Shown here piece by piece: positions 30,501-39,941 of a stretch of DNA of 64,000 nt. The notes under the pieces were generated by a model. It worked only from the letters and a program-made list of their open reading frames with translations. It did not search any database and had not been told where the DNA came from. The stretch comes from Alienimonas californiensis (GTDB lineage: Bacteria; Planctomycetota; Planctomycetia; Planctomycetales; Planctomycetaceae). Numbering within the stretch: the first letter of the stretch is position 1; each line of letters starts with the position of its first letter. Where the stretch lies: contig NZ_CP036265.1 in assembly GCF_007743815.1 (NCBI RefSeq), positions 5,153,823 through 5,217,822 of the forward strand, given 5' to 3'. Position numbers and translations under genes: made by a program.

Positions 30501-30681
30501 ACCCGCGGCGGCCCATCTTCGTCCAGTGGGCGGTGGCGACCCGCACCGAGGCGGCGTCCAGCGCCTCCAGGTCCAGCGACGTGAGCGCCTCCGGCTCCGC
30601 GGGTCGCACCGCGGGCGGGGGATCGTGCGCGGCGGAGGCGGCGTGATCGAGGTCGGAGTCAGCGGGCGGGGCGATCGCCAA
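27577..30681 (-). CDS. putA: Bifunctional proline dehydrogenase / glutamate semialdehyde dehydrogenase
   Basis: Oxidises proline to glutamate in two steps. 1034 residues from the TTG at 30681. The N-terminal FAD-dependent proline dehydrogenase barrel (about 40-440) has NFDMEQYSYK, RLVKGAYWDYE and ASHNLRSL; the C-terminal NAD-dependent aldehyde dehydrogenase (about 500-1010) has APWNFPLAI, EMGGKNAILVDNDAD and the nucleophile region GQKCSACSRAI. No DNA-binding ribbon-helix-helix is present, so it is not a repressor-type PutA. A GTG 51 bp upstream is open, but it lies 5' of the -10 box, and TTG has a GGAAGGA sequence 10 nt before it, so TTG is preferred. Confidence 0.93.
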   Translation of the reverse strand: MAIAPPADSDLDHAASAAHDPPPAVRPAEPEALTSLDLEALDAASVRVATAHWTKMGRRGSSMFSKRFWDDRLMEWAMGDEGLKVQAFRFVDVLPTLRTHRAVTKHLREYFTDVSRLPAPARLALAGDPNSMVGKALAVGARWNARQMAERFIAGETVPEVLKTVRQLRRDGFAFTLDLLGEAVVSDAEADQYQRQYLDLIAGLAESVNAWPENEPTDTDHVGPIPRVNVSLKLSALFPRFNPADPEGTYEGVAKRLRPILRAAQKHGAFVNFDMEQYSYKTITLDIAKRVLTEDEFSAWPNAGLVIQAYLRDAEQDLDDLLKWTERRGTPITVRLVKGAYWDYETVTAAARGWPVPVFTRKPDSDACFERCTRFLMAHYETLRPAIASHNLRSLSHAEAVAEALEVPNDAWEVQMLYGMAGEQAEAYRDVGRRVRIYTPFGEPIPGMAYLVRRLLENSSNDSFVRHAHDPAADPSVLFMNPVTAGDQEPPEQLETNPPHGGFANEPLTDFAIAENREAMLAALAQVEEQLGGEYSLVINGRSVQPNLNLVSRDPADGVTIIGKAPAATPRDAADAVDAAKKAFPGWMRTGAQHRCEYLELAAEGMKHRRFELAAWIVREVGKPWGEADADVAEAIDFLNYYAQQMRTLAEGRVVDVPGEHNVLSYRPRGVAVVIAPWNFPLAILTGMTAAALATGNTVVMKPAEQSPVVGALLMDVLRDAGIPDGVVNYLPGDGELIGPPLVTNPDVSIVAFTGSREVGLAINAEAAKTPAGQDHVKTVIAEMGGKNAILVDNDADLDEAVLGVLHSAFDYAGQKCSACSRAIVLSEAYDDFMKRLKGAVASLQVGLPKDPGTQVGPVIDATSQARIAKALKNLGEEVELAATVEPGADVPAKGHYVNPQVYAGVSQDDPLANEELFGPVLAVIKVKTFAEAIEKANATDYALTAGVFSRSPENLATARRELIAGNIYLNRGCTGALVNRQPFGGFKLSGVGSKAGGPDYLLQFLVPVNVTENTMRRGFAPGAAKAPGPRKGE

Positions 30682-30691
30682 AGCGGGCGGA

Positions 30692-30698
30692 TCCTTCC
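30692..30698 (-). promoter_or_regulatory. Shine-Dalgarno GGAAGGA deciding the putA start
   Basis: GGAAGGA ends 10 nt before the TTG at 30681. The identical heptamer precedes the GTG start of the lipoprotein gene at 63026. It supports the shorter putA product. Confidence 0.5.
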
Positions 30699-30720
30699 GG
30701 GGGACGAAGCGAAGCGGGGC

Positions 30721-30726
30721 ATTGTA
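30721..30726 (-). promoter_or_regulatory. -10 box TACAAT upstream of putA
   Basis: GTTACAAT on the minus strand, five of six matches to the sigma70 consensus. The predicted transcript start is near 30714, downstream of the GTG at 30732. No clear -35. Confidence 0.5.
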
Positions 30727-30768
30727 ACACACTCCGCCGCGTCGTCTCCCAAGCCGCGTGGGGCTTCC

Positions 30769-30808
30769 CCCCGGTTCGCCGTCGCCTAGCGGCGACGGCG
30801 AACCGGGG
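30769..30808 (-). terminator. Perfect 18-bp hairpin downstream of argJ
   Basis: Arms at 30769-30786 and 30791-30808 pair perfectly around a TAGC loop. It begins 10 nt after the argJ stop. There is no U-tract, so it may act as an mRNA 3'-end stabiliser or Rho-linked terminator rather than a classical intrinsic terminator. It separates argJ from the putA promoter. Confidence 0.65.
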
Positions 30809-30818
30809 AGGCCGGAGA

Positions 30819-31994
30819 CTACGTCGTGTAGTCCGCGTTCAGGCGGACGTACTCCGCGGTCAGGTCGCAGGTCCAGAATCGGCAGGCGCCGGGGCCGTCG
30901 TGGAAGTTCAGCGTCAGCGTGCAGTCGCGGTTCGAGCGGATCGCCTCGCTGACGATCGCCTCGTCGAAGTCCGTCGGCACCCCGCCGCGGCAGACGGCGT
31001 GGCCGTTCACGTCCAGATCGAACCGCCCCGGGTCGAACGGCACCCCGGCGTAGCCCGCCGCGGAGATGATGCGGCCCCAGTTCGGGTCCGCCCCGTGGAT
31101 CGCCGTTTTCACGAGCGGGCTGTCGGCGACGGAGCGGGCGATCGTGGTCGCCGCCTCGTCGCTCGGCAGGCCGGTCACGTCGACGGTGACGAAGTGCGTC
31201 GCCCCCTCGGCGTCGCGGATGATGTCCGTGGCGAGTTCTTCGCAGACGTCGTTCAACGCCGCGGCGAATGCGTGCTCATCACAGGGCCCCGCAGCCCCGT
31301 TGGCGAGCAGCAGGACGGTGTCGCTGGTGGACTGGTGCCCGTCCACGCTGATGCGGTTGAAGGAGCGATCCACCGCCGCCCGCAGCAGTCGGTCGGCGTC
31401 CGCGGGGGCGAGGGCGGCGTCGGTCAGGACGACCGCCAGCATCGTGGCCATGTTCGGAGCGATCATCGCCGCCCCCTTCCCCGCCCCGCTCACCCGGACC
31501 GGCCCCACGGTACGGGTGGAGAGTTTGGGAAAGGTGTCGGTCGTCCGCATTCCCTCCGCGGCGGCCCGCAGGTCGTCCGGCGCATCGCCCAGCCCCGCGA
31601 CGACCTGCGGCAGGCCGGAGCGGATCGCGTTCATGTTGAGGAACTGGCCGATCACCCCGGTCGAACAGACCGTCACGGCCTCTTCGTCACACGCCAGCGC
31701 CGCGGCGACGGCGGCGGTCATCGCCCGGGCGTCGGCGAGGCCGCGCTCGCCGGTGGAGACGTTCGAGCACCCGCTGTTGATGACCACGGCCCGGGCGGCG
31801 TCGGTCGGCACCCGCTCCCGGCTGACCTGCACCGGCGCCCCGACGACGACGTTCTGCGTGAATACGCCCGCCGCGGTCGCCGGGCGATCGGAGACGAACA
31901 GGGCGAGGTCGCGCTTCGCCGGGTCACTTTTGACGCCGCAGTGCAGCCCCGCGGCGGAGAATCCGGCGGGCAACGGAACGGACTCGGCGGGCAT
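30819..31994 (-). CDS. argJ: Bifunctional ornithine acetyltransferase / N-acetylglutamate synthase
   Basis: Recycles the acetyl group between N-acetylornithine and glutamate in arginine synthesis. 391 residues, the usual length. The self-cleavage site is in [15 protein letters not shown], with Thr184 becoming the N-terminal nucleophile of the beta chain. [13 protein letters not shown] and the C-terminal [16 protein letters not shown] are family signatures. The ATG at 31994 is chosen; upstream in-frame sequence is the toxin-antitoxin region on the other strand. argC lies 678 bp upstream on the same strand, separated by the toxin-antitoxin pair. Confidence 0.96.
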   Translation of the reverse strand: MPAESVPLPAGFSAAGLHCGVKSDPAKRDLALFVSDRPATAAGVFTQNVVVGAPVQVSRERVPTDAARAVVINSGCSNVSTGERGLADARAMTAAVAAALACDEEAVTVCSTGVIGQFLNMNAIRSGLPQVVAGLGDAPDDLRAAAEGMRTTDTFPKLSTRTVGPVRVSGAGKGAAMIAPNMATMLAVVLTDAALAPADADRLLRAAVDRSFNRISVDGHQSTSDTVLLLANGAAGPCDEHAFAAALNDVCEELATDIIRDAEGATHFVTVDVTGLPSDEAATTIARSVADSPLVKTAIHGADPNWGRIISAAGYAGVPFDPGRFDLDVNGHAVCRGGVPTDFDEAIVSEAIRSNRDCTLTLNFHDGPGACRFWTCDLTAEYVRLNADYTT

Positions 31995-32030
31995 CGCGGC
32001 TTCATTCTTCGGTCGGTCGGGGGACGGCGG

Positions 32031-32037
32031 TACAGTA
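32031..32037. promoter_or_regulatory. Two-way -10-like element TACAGTA between argJ and the antitoxin
   Basis: Reads TACAGT on the plus strand (towards the antitoxin, about 30 nt leader) and TACTGT on the minus strand (towards argJ, about 30 nt leader). Both fit TANNNT. The overlap suggests that the two transcripts start back to back and compete. Confidence 0.4.
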
Positions 32038-32074
32038 ACGATCCCGTTCCGCACCGTCCCGCGAGCCGCCCCCA

Positions 32075-32365
32075 ATGACCACCCTCGCCGAGATCGAAGC
32101 CGCCGCCCTCGCCCTGCCCCCGGAGCAATTCGAGGAACTGCTGTCCCGGCTGGACCAAGCCGTCGCTCTGGCCACACAACCGCCAGCGGAGAAAGAGGAG
32201 AACGAGCTACGGGAGCGAGTCCGGGCCGCGGAGGGCCGGCTGGACGCGTATCAACGCGGCGAGATCACCGCGGTCTCCCATGAGGAGGTGATGCGGGAGA
32301 TCGACGCTCGCATTGAAGCGGCCCGTCGTCGGCAGGAAGAGGGAGACCCCGTTCGTGCCGCTTAG
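32075..32365 (+). CDS. Putative antitoxin of a type II module
   Basis: 96 residues. The N-terminus ([23 protein letters not shown]) resembles the addiction-module component class with an LPPEE-type helix; the C-terminal half is a charged helix ([39 protein letters not shown]). The next gene starts 11 bp before this stop, the overlap typical of antitoxin-toxin pairs. It would bind and neutralise the toxin and probably repress the promoter. Assignment rests on the pair layout more than on a sharp motif. Confidence 0.7.
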   Translation: MTTLAEIEAAALALPPEQFEELLSRLDQAVALATQPPAEKEENELRERVRAAEGRLDAYQRGEITAVSHEEVMREIDARIEAARRRQEEGDPVRAA

Positions 32366-32669
32366 AACGCTCTCGATTGCCAAGTACGAGGCCGCCGACG
32401 CAGCGGATTACTACATCGACCGCGACTGGAGGACCGGCCTCGCCTTTCGCGCCGCCTACGACGCGGCGATCGCTCGCATCGCGGCTGATCCCTCGTCGCT
32501 ACCCTGGCATCACCTGGCCGCCTCGACGGCGACGCGATACCACAGGGTCGGCCGGTTCCCGTATGTCGTGCTGTTCAGCGTCGCCGATCCGGCGGAGACG
32601 ATCGTGCTCGCCGTGCTGCATACCGCCGCCGGCCCCCGCCGCTTCGCCGCGGCGGAGCGGCGCGCCTGA
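32355..32669 (+). CDS. ParE/RelE-superfamily toxin
   Basis: 104 residues from GTG at 32355, overlapping the antitoxin end by 11 bp. SIAKYEAADAADYYIDRDWRTGLAFRAAYDAAIARI is the two-helix hairpin of the fold (segments ADAADYYIDRDW and FRAAYDAAIARIAADP), and RYHRVGRFPYVVLFSVADPAETIVLAVLHTA supplies the beta-sheet with R-FPY-V-F (here GRFPYVVLFSV) and VLAVLHTA. It may inhibit gyrase or cleave mRNA; these two cannot be told apart by eye. Its stop is 3 bp before the argC stop on the other strand. Confidence 0.78.
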   Translation: MPLRTLSIAKYEAADAADYYIDRDWRTGLAFRAAYDAAIARIAADPSSLPWHHLAASTATRYHRVGRFPYVVLFSVADPAETIVLAVLHTAAGPRRFAAAERRA

Positions 32670-32672
32670 CGC

Positions 32673-33707
32673 TCACCCCCCGGCCTCCGGGAACCCCGTC
32701 GTTTCCGGCCGGCCGGTGATCAGGTTGAAGTTCTGCACCGCCACCCCGGCGGCGCCCTTCACGAGGTTGTCCAGCGCGGCCAGCACGACGACCCGGCCCT
32801 TCGCGGTGCGGACCGTCAGGTCGCAGAAGTTCGTGCCGGTCGTCGCCTTCGTGCCCGGCAGGCCGTCCAGCACGCGGACGAACGGGCTGTCTGCGTAGAA
32901 CGCCCGCATGACGTCCAGCAGGCGTTCCGTGCCGGCGAGGTTCGCCGGGGTGGCGTAGATCGTGGCGAGGATGCCGCGGTCCATCGGGACCAGGTGCGGG
33001 GTGAACAGCACGTCCACCGCCGCCCCGGCCACGCCGGCGAGCGCCTGCTCGATCTCCGGCTGATGGCGGTGATCGCCCACGGCGTAGGCGGCGAGGCTTT
33101 CGTTCACCTCGGAGAACAGCGTGCCGAGCTTCGGGTTCCGGCCGGCCCCGCTGGCGCCGCTTTTGGCGTCGACGATGATCCCGCTCGGTTCGATCCACCC
33201 GCCGGCCAGCAGCGGGGCGAGGGCCAGGATCGAGGCGCTCGTGTAGCACCCGGGGTTCGCCACCAGCGACGCCGCGGGGATCACGTCCCGGAACAGTTCC
33301 GGCAGGCCGTACACCGTGTCCGGCAGGCGGGCGGCGTCGGTGTGCTCGAGCTTGTACCACTCGGCGTAGACCGCCGGGTCGTTCAGGCGGTAGTCGGCGG
33401 ACAGGTCGATCACCTTCGCCCCGGCCGCCAAAAGCTCCGGCACGACGGCCATGCTGGCGCCGTGGGGCGTGCAGAGGAACACGACCTCCGCCCGCTCCGC
33501 GAGTTCGGCCGGCGAAAGGTTTTCGCATCGCAGATCGAGCCGACCGCGCAAGGCCGGGTGCACGTCGGCGACATGGGGGGCGTCGTCCCGGCGGGTGGTG
33601 AGGGCGACGATCTCCGCCCCCGGGTGCCGAAGCAGGATAGTCAGCAGTTCGCGGGCGGCGTACCCGGTGGCGCCGTGGACGGCGACGGTGGTGCGGTCAT
33701 TGGACAT
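32673..33707 (-). CDS. argC: N-acetyl-gamma-glutamyl-phosphate reductase
   Basis: Reduces N-acetylglutamyl phosphate to the semialdehyde with NADPH in arginine synthesis. 344 residues. NADP-binding [20 protein letters not shown]; catalytic Cys154 in [27 protein letters not shown] and [16 protein letters not shown] are family blocks. The start is ATG at 33707, preceded by a TACACT hexamer 7 nt away, predicting a leaderless mRNA. The toxin gene converges on it with stops 3 bp apart. argJ lies further downstream on the same strand. Confidence 0.96.
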   Translation of the reverse strand: MSNDRTTVAVHGATGYAARELLTILLRHPGAEIVALTTRRDDAPHVADVHPALRGRLDLRCENLSPAELAERAEVVFLCTPHGASMAVVPELLAAGAKVIDLSADYRLNDPAVYAEWYKLEHTDAARLPDTVYGLPELFRDVIPAASLVANPGCYTSASILALAPLLAGGWIEPSGIIVDAKSGASGAGRNPKLGTLFSEVNESLAAYAVGDHRHQPEIEQALAGVAGAAVDVLFTPHLVPMDRGILATIYATPANLAGTERLLDVMRAFYADSPFVRVLDGLPGTKATTGTNFCDLTVRTAKGRVVVLAALDNLVKGAAGVAVQNFNLITGRPETTGFPEAGG

Positions 33708-33714
33708 GTGCGGG

Positions 33715-33720
33715 AGTGTA
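33715..33720 (-). promoter_or_regulatory. -10-like TACACT seven nt before argC start
   Basis: GTTACACT, then CCCGCAC, then ATG on the minus strand. Predicted transcript start coincides with the start codon. Same arrangement as sucC and four other genes. Confidence 0.5.
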
Positions 33721-33842
33721 ACGCGGAGGCTCCGCGGGTCCTCCGCGTGGCGCCGTCGCCATGCCCCGCGGTCGGTTTCGCATCGGCGGGGGAACTGCCA
33801 TCATCCGGGGCCGATCCGTCGCCTCGCCGATCTTCCCACCCC

Positions 33843-35060
<1,218 letters not shown>

Positions 35061-35076
35061 ATCCCTCAACCATCCA

Positions 35077-35110
35077 CGTCTAAGCCGGAGCCATGGCTCC
35101 GGCTTAGACG
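35077..35110. repeat. REP-like palindrome, left flank of the transposase gene
   Basis: A perfect 34-bp palindrome with core AAGCCGGAGCCATGGCTCCG. It starts 16 nt after the cupin gene stop and 18 bp before the transposase gene. As RNA it would form a long hairpin after the cupin mRNA. Confidence 0.8.
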
Positions 35111-35128
35111 AGCGATGAAGAGCACGCC

Positions 35129-35719
35129 ATGAGCCCGCTCCCCGCGTCCGAACAACCCGCCCGTTGGTGGTTGGTGACGTTCAACACGCACGGGACCTGG
35201 CTGCCGGGCGATCCGCGAGGTTTCCAAACCTGGCGCGGCCGCCTGCACGTCCCTCCGCCGCAGCGATACGCAAAGCCCGGCGAAGCGACTTACGACCCCG
35301 CCCCCCACCGCCTTCGTCACGCCGCCGCACAACGGATCATGAAGGGAGACCCCGTCCACCTGACTCCCAAGCAGCAGGGCTGTTGCCTGGAGGCGATGGT
35401 GGAGGAGTTCGACGTGATCGGGGTGAAGCCGTCGATCCTGGCGCTCAATGACTGGCACGTGCACACGTTGATCCGCGTCGGCGGCTACCCGATTCGCACC
35501 GCCGTCGGACGCCTCAAGGCCGCTGCGAGCCGGTTATTGTCTCAATACGAAATCAAGCCCGACAAGGTGTGGGCGCAGGGCTGCCATATGAAGAGCAAAG
35601 ACGACGACGGAGCGGTTCTCGCCGCGTTCCAGTACGTTCGCAATCACGAATCGGAGGGAGCGTTGGTTCACACCTGGTTCCACCCGCTCGGCGGCGACGT
35701 CGAAAGCAAACCACGCTAA
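35129..35719 (+). CDS. REP-associated tyrosine transposase (Y1/HUH family)
   Basis: 196 residues. WWLVTFNTHGTWLPGDPRG is the typical opening of one RAYT-like group. The HUH metal motif is NDWHVHTLIRV (His110-Val-His112), and the nucleophile candidate is Tyr170 in AAFQYVRNHE, with Tyr140 as an alternative. It would nick and join single-stranded REP DNA through a 5'-phosphotyrosine. Intact length suggests that it could be active. Flanking palindromes at 35077 and 35732 are its probable substrates. Confidence 0.8.
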   Translation: MSPLPASEQPARWWLVTFNTHGTWLPGDPRGFQTWRGRLHVPPPQRYAKPGEATYDPAPHRLRHAAAQRIMKGDPVHLTPKQQGCCLEAMVEEFDVIGVKPSILALNDWHVHTLIRVGGYPIRTAVGRLKAAASRLLSQYEIKPDKVWAQGCHMKSKDDDGAVLAAFQYVRNHESEGALVHTWFHPLGGDVESKPR

Positions 35720-35731
35720 CTCATAATTCGT

Positions 35732-35765
35732 CGCCCAAGCCGGAGCCATGGCTCCGGCTTAGGCG
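35732..35765. repeat. REP-like palindrome, right flank of the transposase gene
   Basis: Same 24-bp core as the left copy (35737-35760), extended by CGCC/GGCG arms with one mismatched pair. It begins 12 nt after the transposase stop and precedes the TIM-barrel gene. Confidence 0.8.
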
Positions 35766-35798
35766 TGCGGCCAATCACGACATCTACGAAAGAATGAT

Positions 35799-36830
<1,032 letters not shown>

Positions 36831-36862
36831 CCGACCGGACGGTTCGCCGCCGTCGCTTCACT

Positions 36863-36926
36863 AACCCGACGCGTCAGCGAGGGACGAACCCTCACAGGCC
36901 CGCGGCCCTCGCTGACGCTTCGGGTT
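36863..36926. repeat. 21-bp inverted repeat between TIM barrel and oxidoreductase genes
   Basis: Arms 36863-36883 and 36906-36926 match with one mismatch; the unit is AACCCGACGCGTCAGCGAGG. It lies 32 nt after one stop and 31 nt before the next start, so it may be an intergenic mRNA hairpin. Confidence 0.7.
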
Positions 36927-36957
36927 CATACCTCATCACCGCACCACTGCTCGCACC

Positions 36958-38106
36958 ATGTCCGCTTCGAAACCGCCCCTCAACATCGGCCTGATCGGCT
37001 ACGGCTTTATGGGCCGGGCCCACTCCAACGCCTACGTGCAGGCCGGAAACTTCTTCGACCTGCCCCGCAAGCCCGTGTTGAAGGCGATCTGCGCCCGCAA
37101 CAAGGACCGGGCCCAGGCGTTCGCCGATCAGTGGGGCTATGAATCCGTCGAGACCGACTGGCGCGAACTGCTCAAGCGGGACGACATCGACGCGGTCGAC
37201 ATCGCGGTGCCCAACAACCTGCACCACGAGATCGCGATCGCCGCCGCGGAGGCCGGCAAGGCGATCCTCTGCGAGAAACCCCTCGCCCTGGACGCCGCTC
37301 AGGGTCAGGAGATGGTCGCCGCCGTCGAGAAGGCCGGGGTGCCGAACACCGTCTGGTACAACTACCGCCGGATCCCGGCGGTCTCGCTGGCCAAGCAGCT
37401 GATCGACGCGGGCAAGCTCGGGCGGATCTTCCACTACCGGGCGAACTTCCTGCAGGACTGGACGATCAACGAGGAGCTCCCGCAGGGCGGCGAGGCCCTC
37501 TGGCGCCTGGACGCCGCCGCGGCCGGCAGCGGCGTGACCGGCGACCTGCTGGCGCACTGCATCGACACCGCGATCTGGCTCAACGGCGGCGTCTCCGACG
37601 TCTCCGCGATGACGGAGACGTTCATCAAGGAACGCACCCACCAGGAGACCGGCGCGAAGCAGAAGGTCACCATCGACGACGCCTGCGCCTTCATGTGCCA
37701 CTTCGAGAACGGCTCCCTCGGGCTGTTTGAGAGCACCCGCTACGCCCGCGGCCACAAGGCGCTGTACACGCTGGAGATCAACGGCGAGAACATGTCCCTC
37801 CGCTGGGACCTGCACGATCAGCACCGCCTGGAGGTGTTCGACTACCGCGACGAGGGCGTCACCCGCGGCTGGAAGAGCGTCCACGTGACCGACAACGGCG
37901 GCGAGCACCCCTATATGGATCACTGGTGGGTGCCGGGCCTGGCGGTCGGCTACGAAACGAGCTTCGTGCACCAGTTCGCCGACTTCGCCCGGAGCCTCGA
38001 CGGCGGCGACTTCACCGGCCCGACCTTCGCCGACGCCCTCGACACGCAGAAGGTCTGCGACGCGGTGCTAAAGAGCGCCGCCGGTCGCAGTTGGGAGACC
38101 GTGTGA
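36958..38106 (+). CDS. Gfo/Idh/MocA family oxidoreductase
   Basis: 382 residues. N-terminal Rossmann fold with [40 protein letters not shown] and the catalytic lysine motif [10 protein letters not shown]. The C-terminal sheet domain has [19 protein letters not shown], providing the Asp and His of the active site. It oxidises or reduces a sugar or inositol with NAD(P). Context with a cupin isomerase and TIM barrel supports carbohydrate catabolism. A promoter and a strong hairpin follow, belonging to greA. Confidence 0.92.
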   Translation: MSASKPPLNIGLIGYGFMGRAHSNAYVQAGNFFDLPRKPVLKAICARNKDRAQAFADQWGYESVETDWRELLKRDDIDAVDIAVPNNLHHEIAIAAAEAGKAILCEKPLALDAAQGQEMVAAVEKAGVPNTVWYNYRRIPAVSLAKQLIDAGKLGRIFHYRANFLQDWTINEELPQGGEALWRLDAAAAGSGVTGDLLAHCIDTAIWLNGGVSDVSAMTETFIKERTHQETGAKQKVTIDDACAFMCHFENGSLGLFESTRYARGHKALYTLEINGENMSLRWDLHDQHRLEVFDYRDEGVTRGWKSVHVTDNGGEHPYMDHWWVPGLAVGYETSFVHQFADFARSLDGGDFTGPTFADALDTQKVCDAVLKSAAGRSWETV

Positions 38107-38137
38107 GTCGGCGCCGCGTCCCGGACCGCCCGCACAC

Positions 38138-38166
38138 CTGACGGGCGGCCCGCGCGCGTCTACAAT
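38138..38166 (+). promoter_or_regulatory. Sigma70-type promoter of greA
   Basis: -35 CTGACG (38138-38143, four of six), 17-bp spacer, -10 TACAAT (38161-38166, five of six). Predicted start about 38173. One of only three places here with both boxes at good spacing. Confidence 0.6.
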
Positions 38167-38189
38167 GGGACCTTCCCGCCGACCGCCGT

Positions 38190-38229
38190 AACGACCGGGG
38201 GACGTCCAACGTGGCGTCCCCCGGTCGTT
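38190..38229 (+). promoter_or_regulatory. Perfect 15-bp hairpin in the greA leader (attenuator or terminator)
   Basis: Arms 38190-38204 and 38215-38229 pair perfectly over a 10-nt loop and end in TTT. The hairpin lies about 17 nt after the predicted start and 51 nt before the greA ATG. It could terminate the preceding gene, but since the promoter is upstream of it, it is also in the greA mRNA. Confidence 0.6.
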
Positions 38230-38280
38230 TGCGCCGTTGTCGGCCCAGTGATTCACGTTCTCCACGCACCGGGCTCACCC

Positions 38281-38763
38281 ATGGAACGCCAGCCGATCAC
38301 CCGCGAGGGGTACGACAAGCTCAAGGCGGAGGTTCACGAGATCGAAACCGTCCTGCTGCCCCGCTGCCGCGAAGCCATCAAGACCGCCCGCGAAGAGGGC
38401 GACCTCTCCGAAAACGCGGAGTACCACGGCCAGCGCGAAACCCAGGCGATGCTGAACGCCAAGGCGGCCCAACTCAAAACGAAGCTGGCGAGCTGCCAGA
38501 TCGTCGAGATCGGCGACCTGCCCGAGGACAAAGTCGCCTTCGGCTGCGTCGTCACCGTGAAAGACGGCGACGGTGAGGTCAGCCGCTACGAACTCGTCGG
38601 CCCCGGCGAGGACGATTACATGGCCGAACCGATGAAGATCCTCACCGCCACCCCGGTCGGCGAGGCCCTGATGGGCAAGAAAGTTGGCCAGAAGGCCAAG
38701 GTGGAGAAGCCCACCGGCACCGTCACGCTGGAAGTGGTGAAGGTCGAAGCCCCGTCCTCCTGA
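38281..38763 (+). CDS. greA: Transcription elongation factor GreA
   Basis: Rescues backtracked RNA polymerase by promoting transcript cleavage. 160 residues. The N-terminal coiled coil carries the signature [18 protein letters not shown], whose acidic tip enters the polymerase channel; the C-terminal FKBP-like domain contains [16 protein letters not shown] and [18 protein letters not shown]. The start is ATG at 38281; a GTG 33 bp upstream is less likely. It has its own promoter and hairpin leader. Confidence 0.97.
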   Translation: MERQPITREGYDKLKAEVHEIETVLLPRCREAIKTAREEGDLSENAEYHGQRETQAMLNAKAAQLKTKLASCQIVEIGDLPEDKVAFGCVVTVKDGDGEVSRYELVGPGEDDYMAEPMKILTATPVGEALMGKKVGQKAKVEKPTGTVTLEVVKVEAPSS

Positions 38764-38784
38764 CGGTCCGATGCGGACGCCCCG

Positions 38785-39880
38785 ATGCCGGACTTCGCCT
38801 CCGCCGCCCTGAGATTGGACTGCCCGACGCAGGCGGCCGAGGCGGTCGTCGGCACCCTGAAGCTCGGCAAACCGCTCTACCGGAAGCGGGACGTGCATTG
38901 GTTGGGGTGGTACGCCGCGCTGCCGCCGGCGTGGCCGCGCTGGGCGTTGAACAACGAGCCCGGCACCCCGCCTTCGCCGCCCTCCTCTCCGAGGACGTCG
39001 GGGGCGATCCGCCCGCCTTCGCCCGCGCCACCGTCGATCTGCTCGCGATCGGGGACGGACGCCCGCCGGCCGACGAGTTCGCGTTCGACGCCGCGCATCA
39101 CTACTCCGTCTCTCTGAGCGAGGACGGCACGTGGCGGTTTGTCGTTCAACCGCCCGACCGACCGGCCGAGAAGGAGGCGCCGGACGCGGGTCTGCCCGCT
39201 CTGGTTCGCCGCCACTGGGCAGACTGCTTCGCCGCCACTGGGCAGACTGCGCTCCGCAGACGGTCACGGTCCGCCGCAGCACGCGGACCGAACCGACCGT
39301 GCTGGGCGTGCCGAAGCCGCTGGTCCGGTCGTCGGAGAACTCCGGTGCCCCGGACGCCCTGCACGCGGCGCTGTTGGCGACGGATTGGATGAGCTTCGAG
39401 ATTCGCGGGGCGTGGGGGGACGTCGCCCCGTTTGCGCTGCCCGTGCTGCGGGACCTGCCGGACGATCCGCGCTTGAAGTCCGCCTCCGTCCGCCCCGGCA
39501 ACCTCACCCGGGACGGGCTGCTCGCCGCCGTGGCGGACCTGGAGCCGCACCTCGGCCGGCCGGTCTGGACGCAGTTCGTCACCGCGTTCCCGCCCCTCGG
39601 CACCGCCCGAAATCCGCGGTGGACTCCCTTCGAACGGCCCGACGACGCGGTCCCCGACGAGCCGGTCCGCTTCCCCCTTTACGAACGGCTGCGGGGAGAC
39701 TTCCTCACGCGGCTTGACGTCCTGCACCCGCCCGGCTCGCGGGGCGAGATCGTCCTCGACCTGCAACAGGTGGATGGTTCGCCGCGGCGCCGTGCCGCCG
39801 CCAAGCTGGCGGAACTCGTGGGGAAGCTCGGCTTGGACTTCGAACCGTGGACCGGCCCCCCATGGGGGCGTTGGGTCTGA
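38785..39880 (+). pseudogene. Hypothetical gene broken by two frameshifts
   Basis: One protein-like sequence of about 358 residues is spread over three frames. Frame 1 covers 38785 to about 38960 (MPDFASAALRLDCPTQAAEA to RWALNNEPG). Frame 3 runs to about 39205 (PAFAALLSEDVGGDPPAFAR to KEAPDAGLPALV), and frame 2 from about 39250 to 39880 (QTVTVRRSTRTEPTVLG to FEPWTGPPWGRWV). The first shift fits loss of one G at CCCGGCACC; the second is exactly explained by a 23-bp tandem duplication. The family is not recognised. Either a young pseudogene or assembly errors. Confidence 0.65.
39205..39250 (+). repeat. 23-bp tandem duplication inside the broken gene
   Basis: The unit of 23 bp at 39205-39227 is repeated exactly at 39228-39250. 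Because 23 is not a multiple of three it shifts the frame; deleting one copy joins the upstream and downstream frames as LVRRHWADCAPQTVTVRR. GTCTGCCC/GGGCAGAC arms nearby could have promoted slippage. Confidence 0.9.
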
Positions 39881-39929
39881 CCGTGGGGGCCGTGGGAGGC
39901 GACAGCGGGACGCGCGACCGCGGCGTCGG

Positions 39930-39935
39930 TACGCT
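39930..39935 (+). promoter_or_regulatory. -10-like TACGCT six nt before a PQQ-protein start
   Basis: GGTACGCT, then TTCGGC, then ATG at 39942. Predicts a leaderless transcript. Confidence 0.5.
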
Positions 39936-39941
39936 TTCGGC

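Larger units (their letters stand above)
35077..35765 (+). mobile_element. RAYT gene flanked by REP palindromes (REPtron-like unit)
   Basis: A Y1-type transposase gene bracketed by two near-identical 34-bp palindromes, the arrangement known for REP-associated tyrosine transposases in other bacteria. The unit lies between two sugar-metabolism genes. No target-site duplication or IS200-type left/right hairpin ends could be defined beyond the palindromes. Confidence 0.7.
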
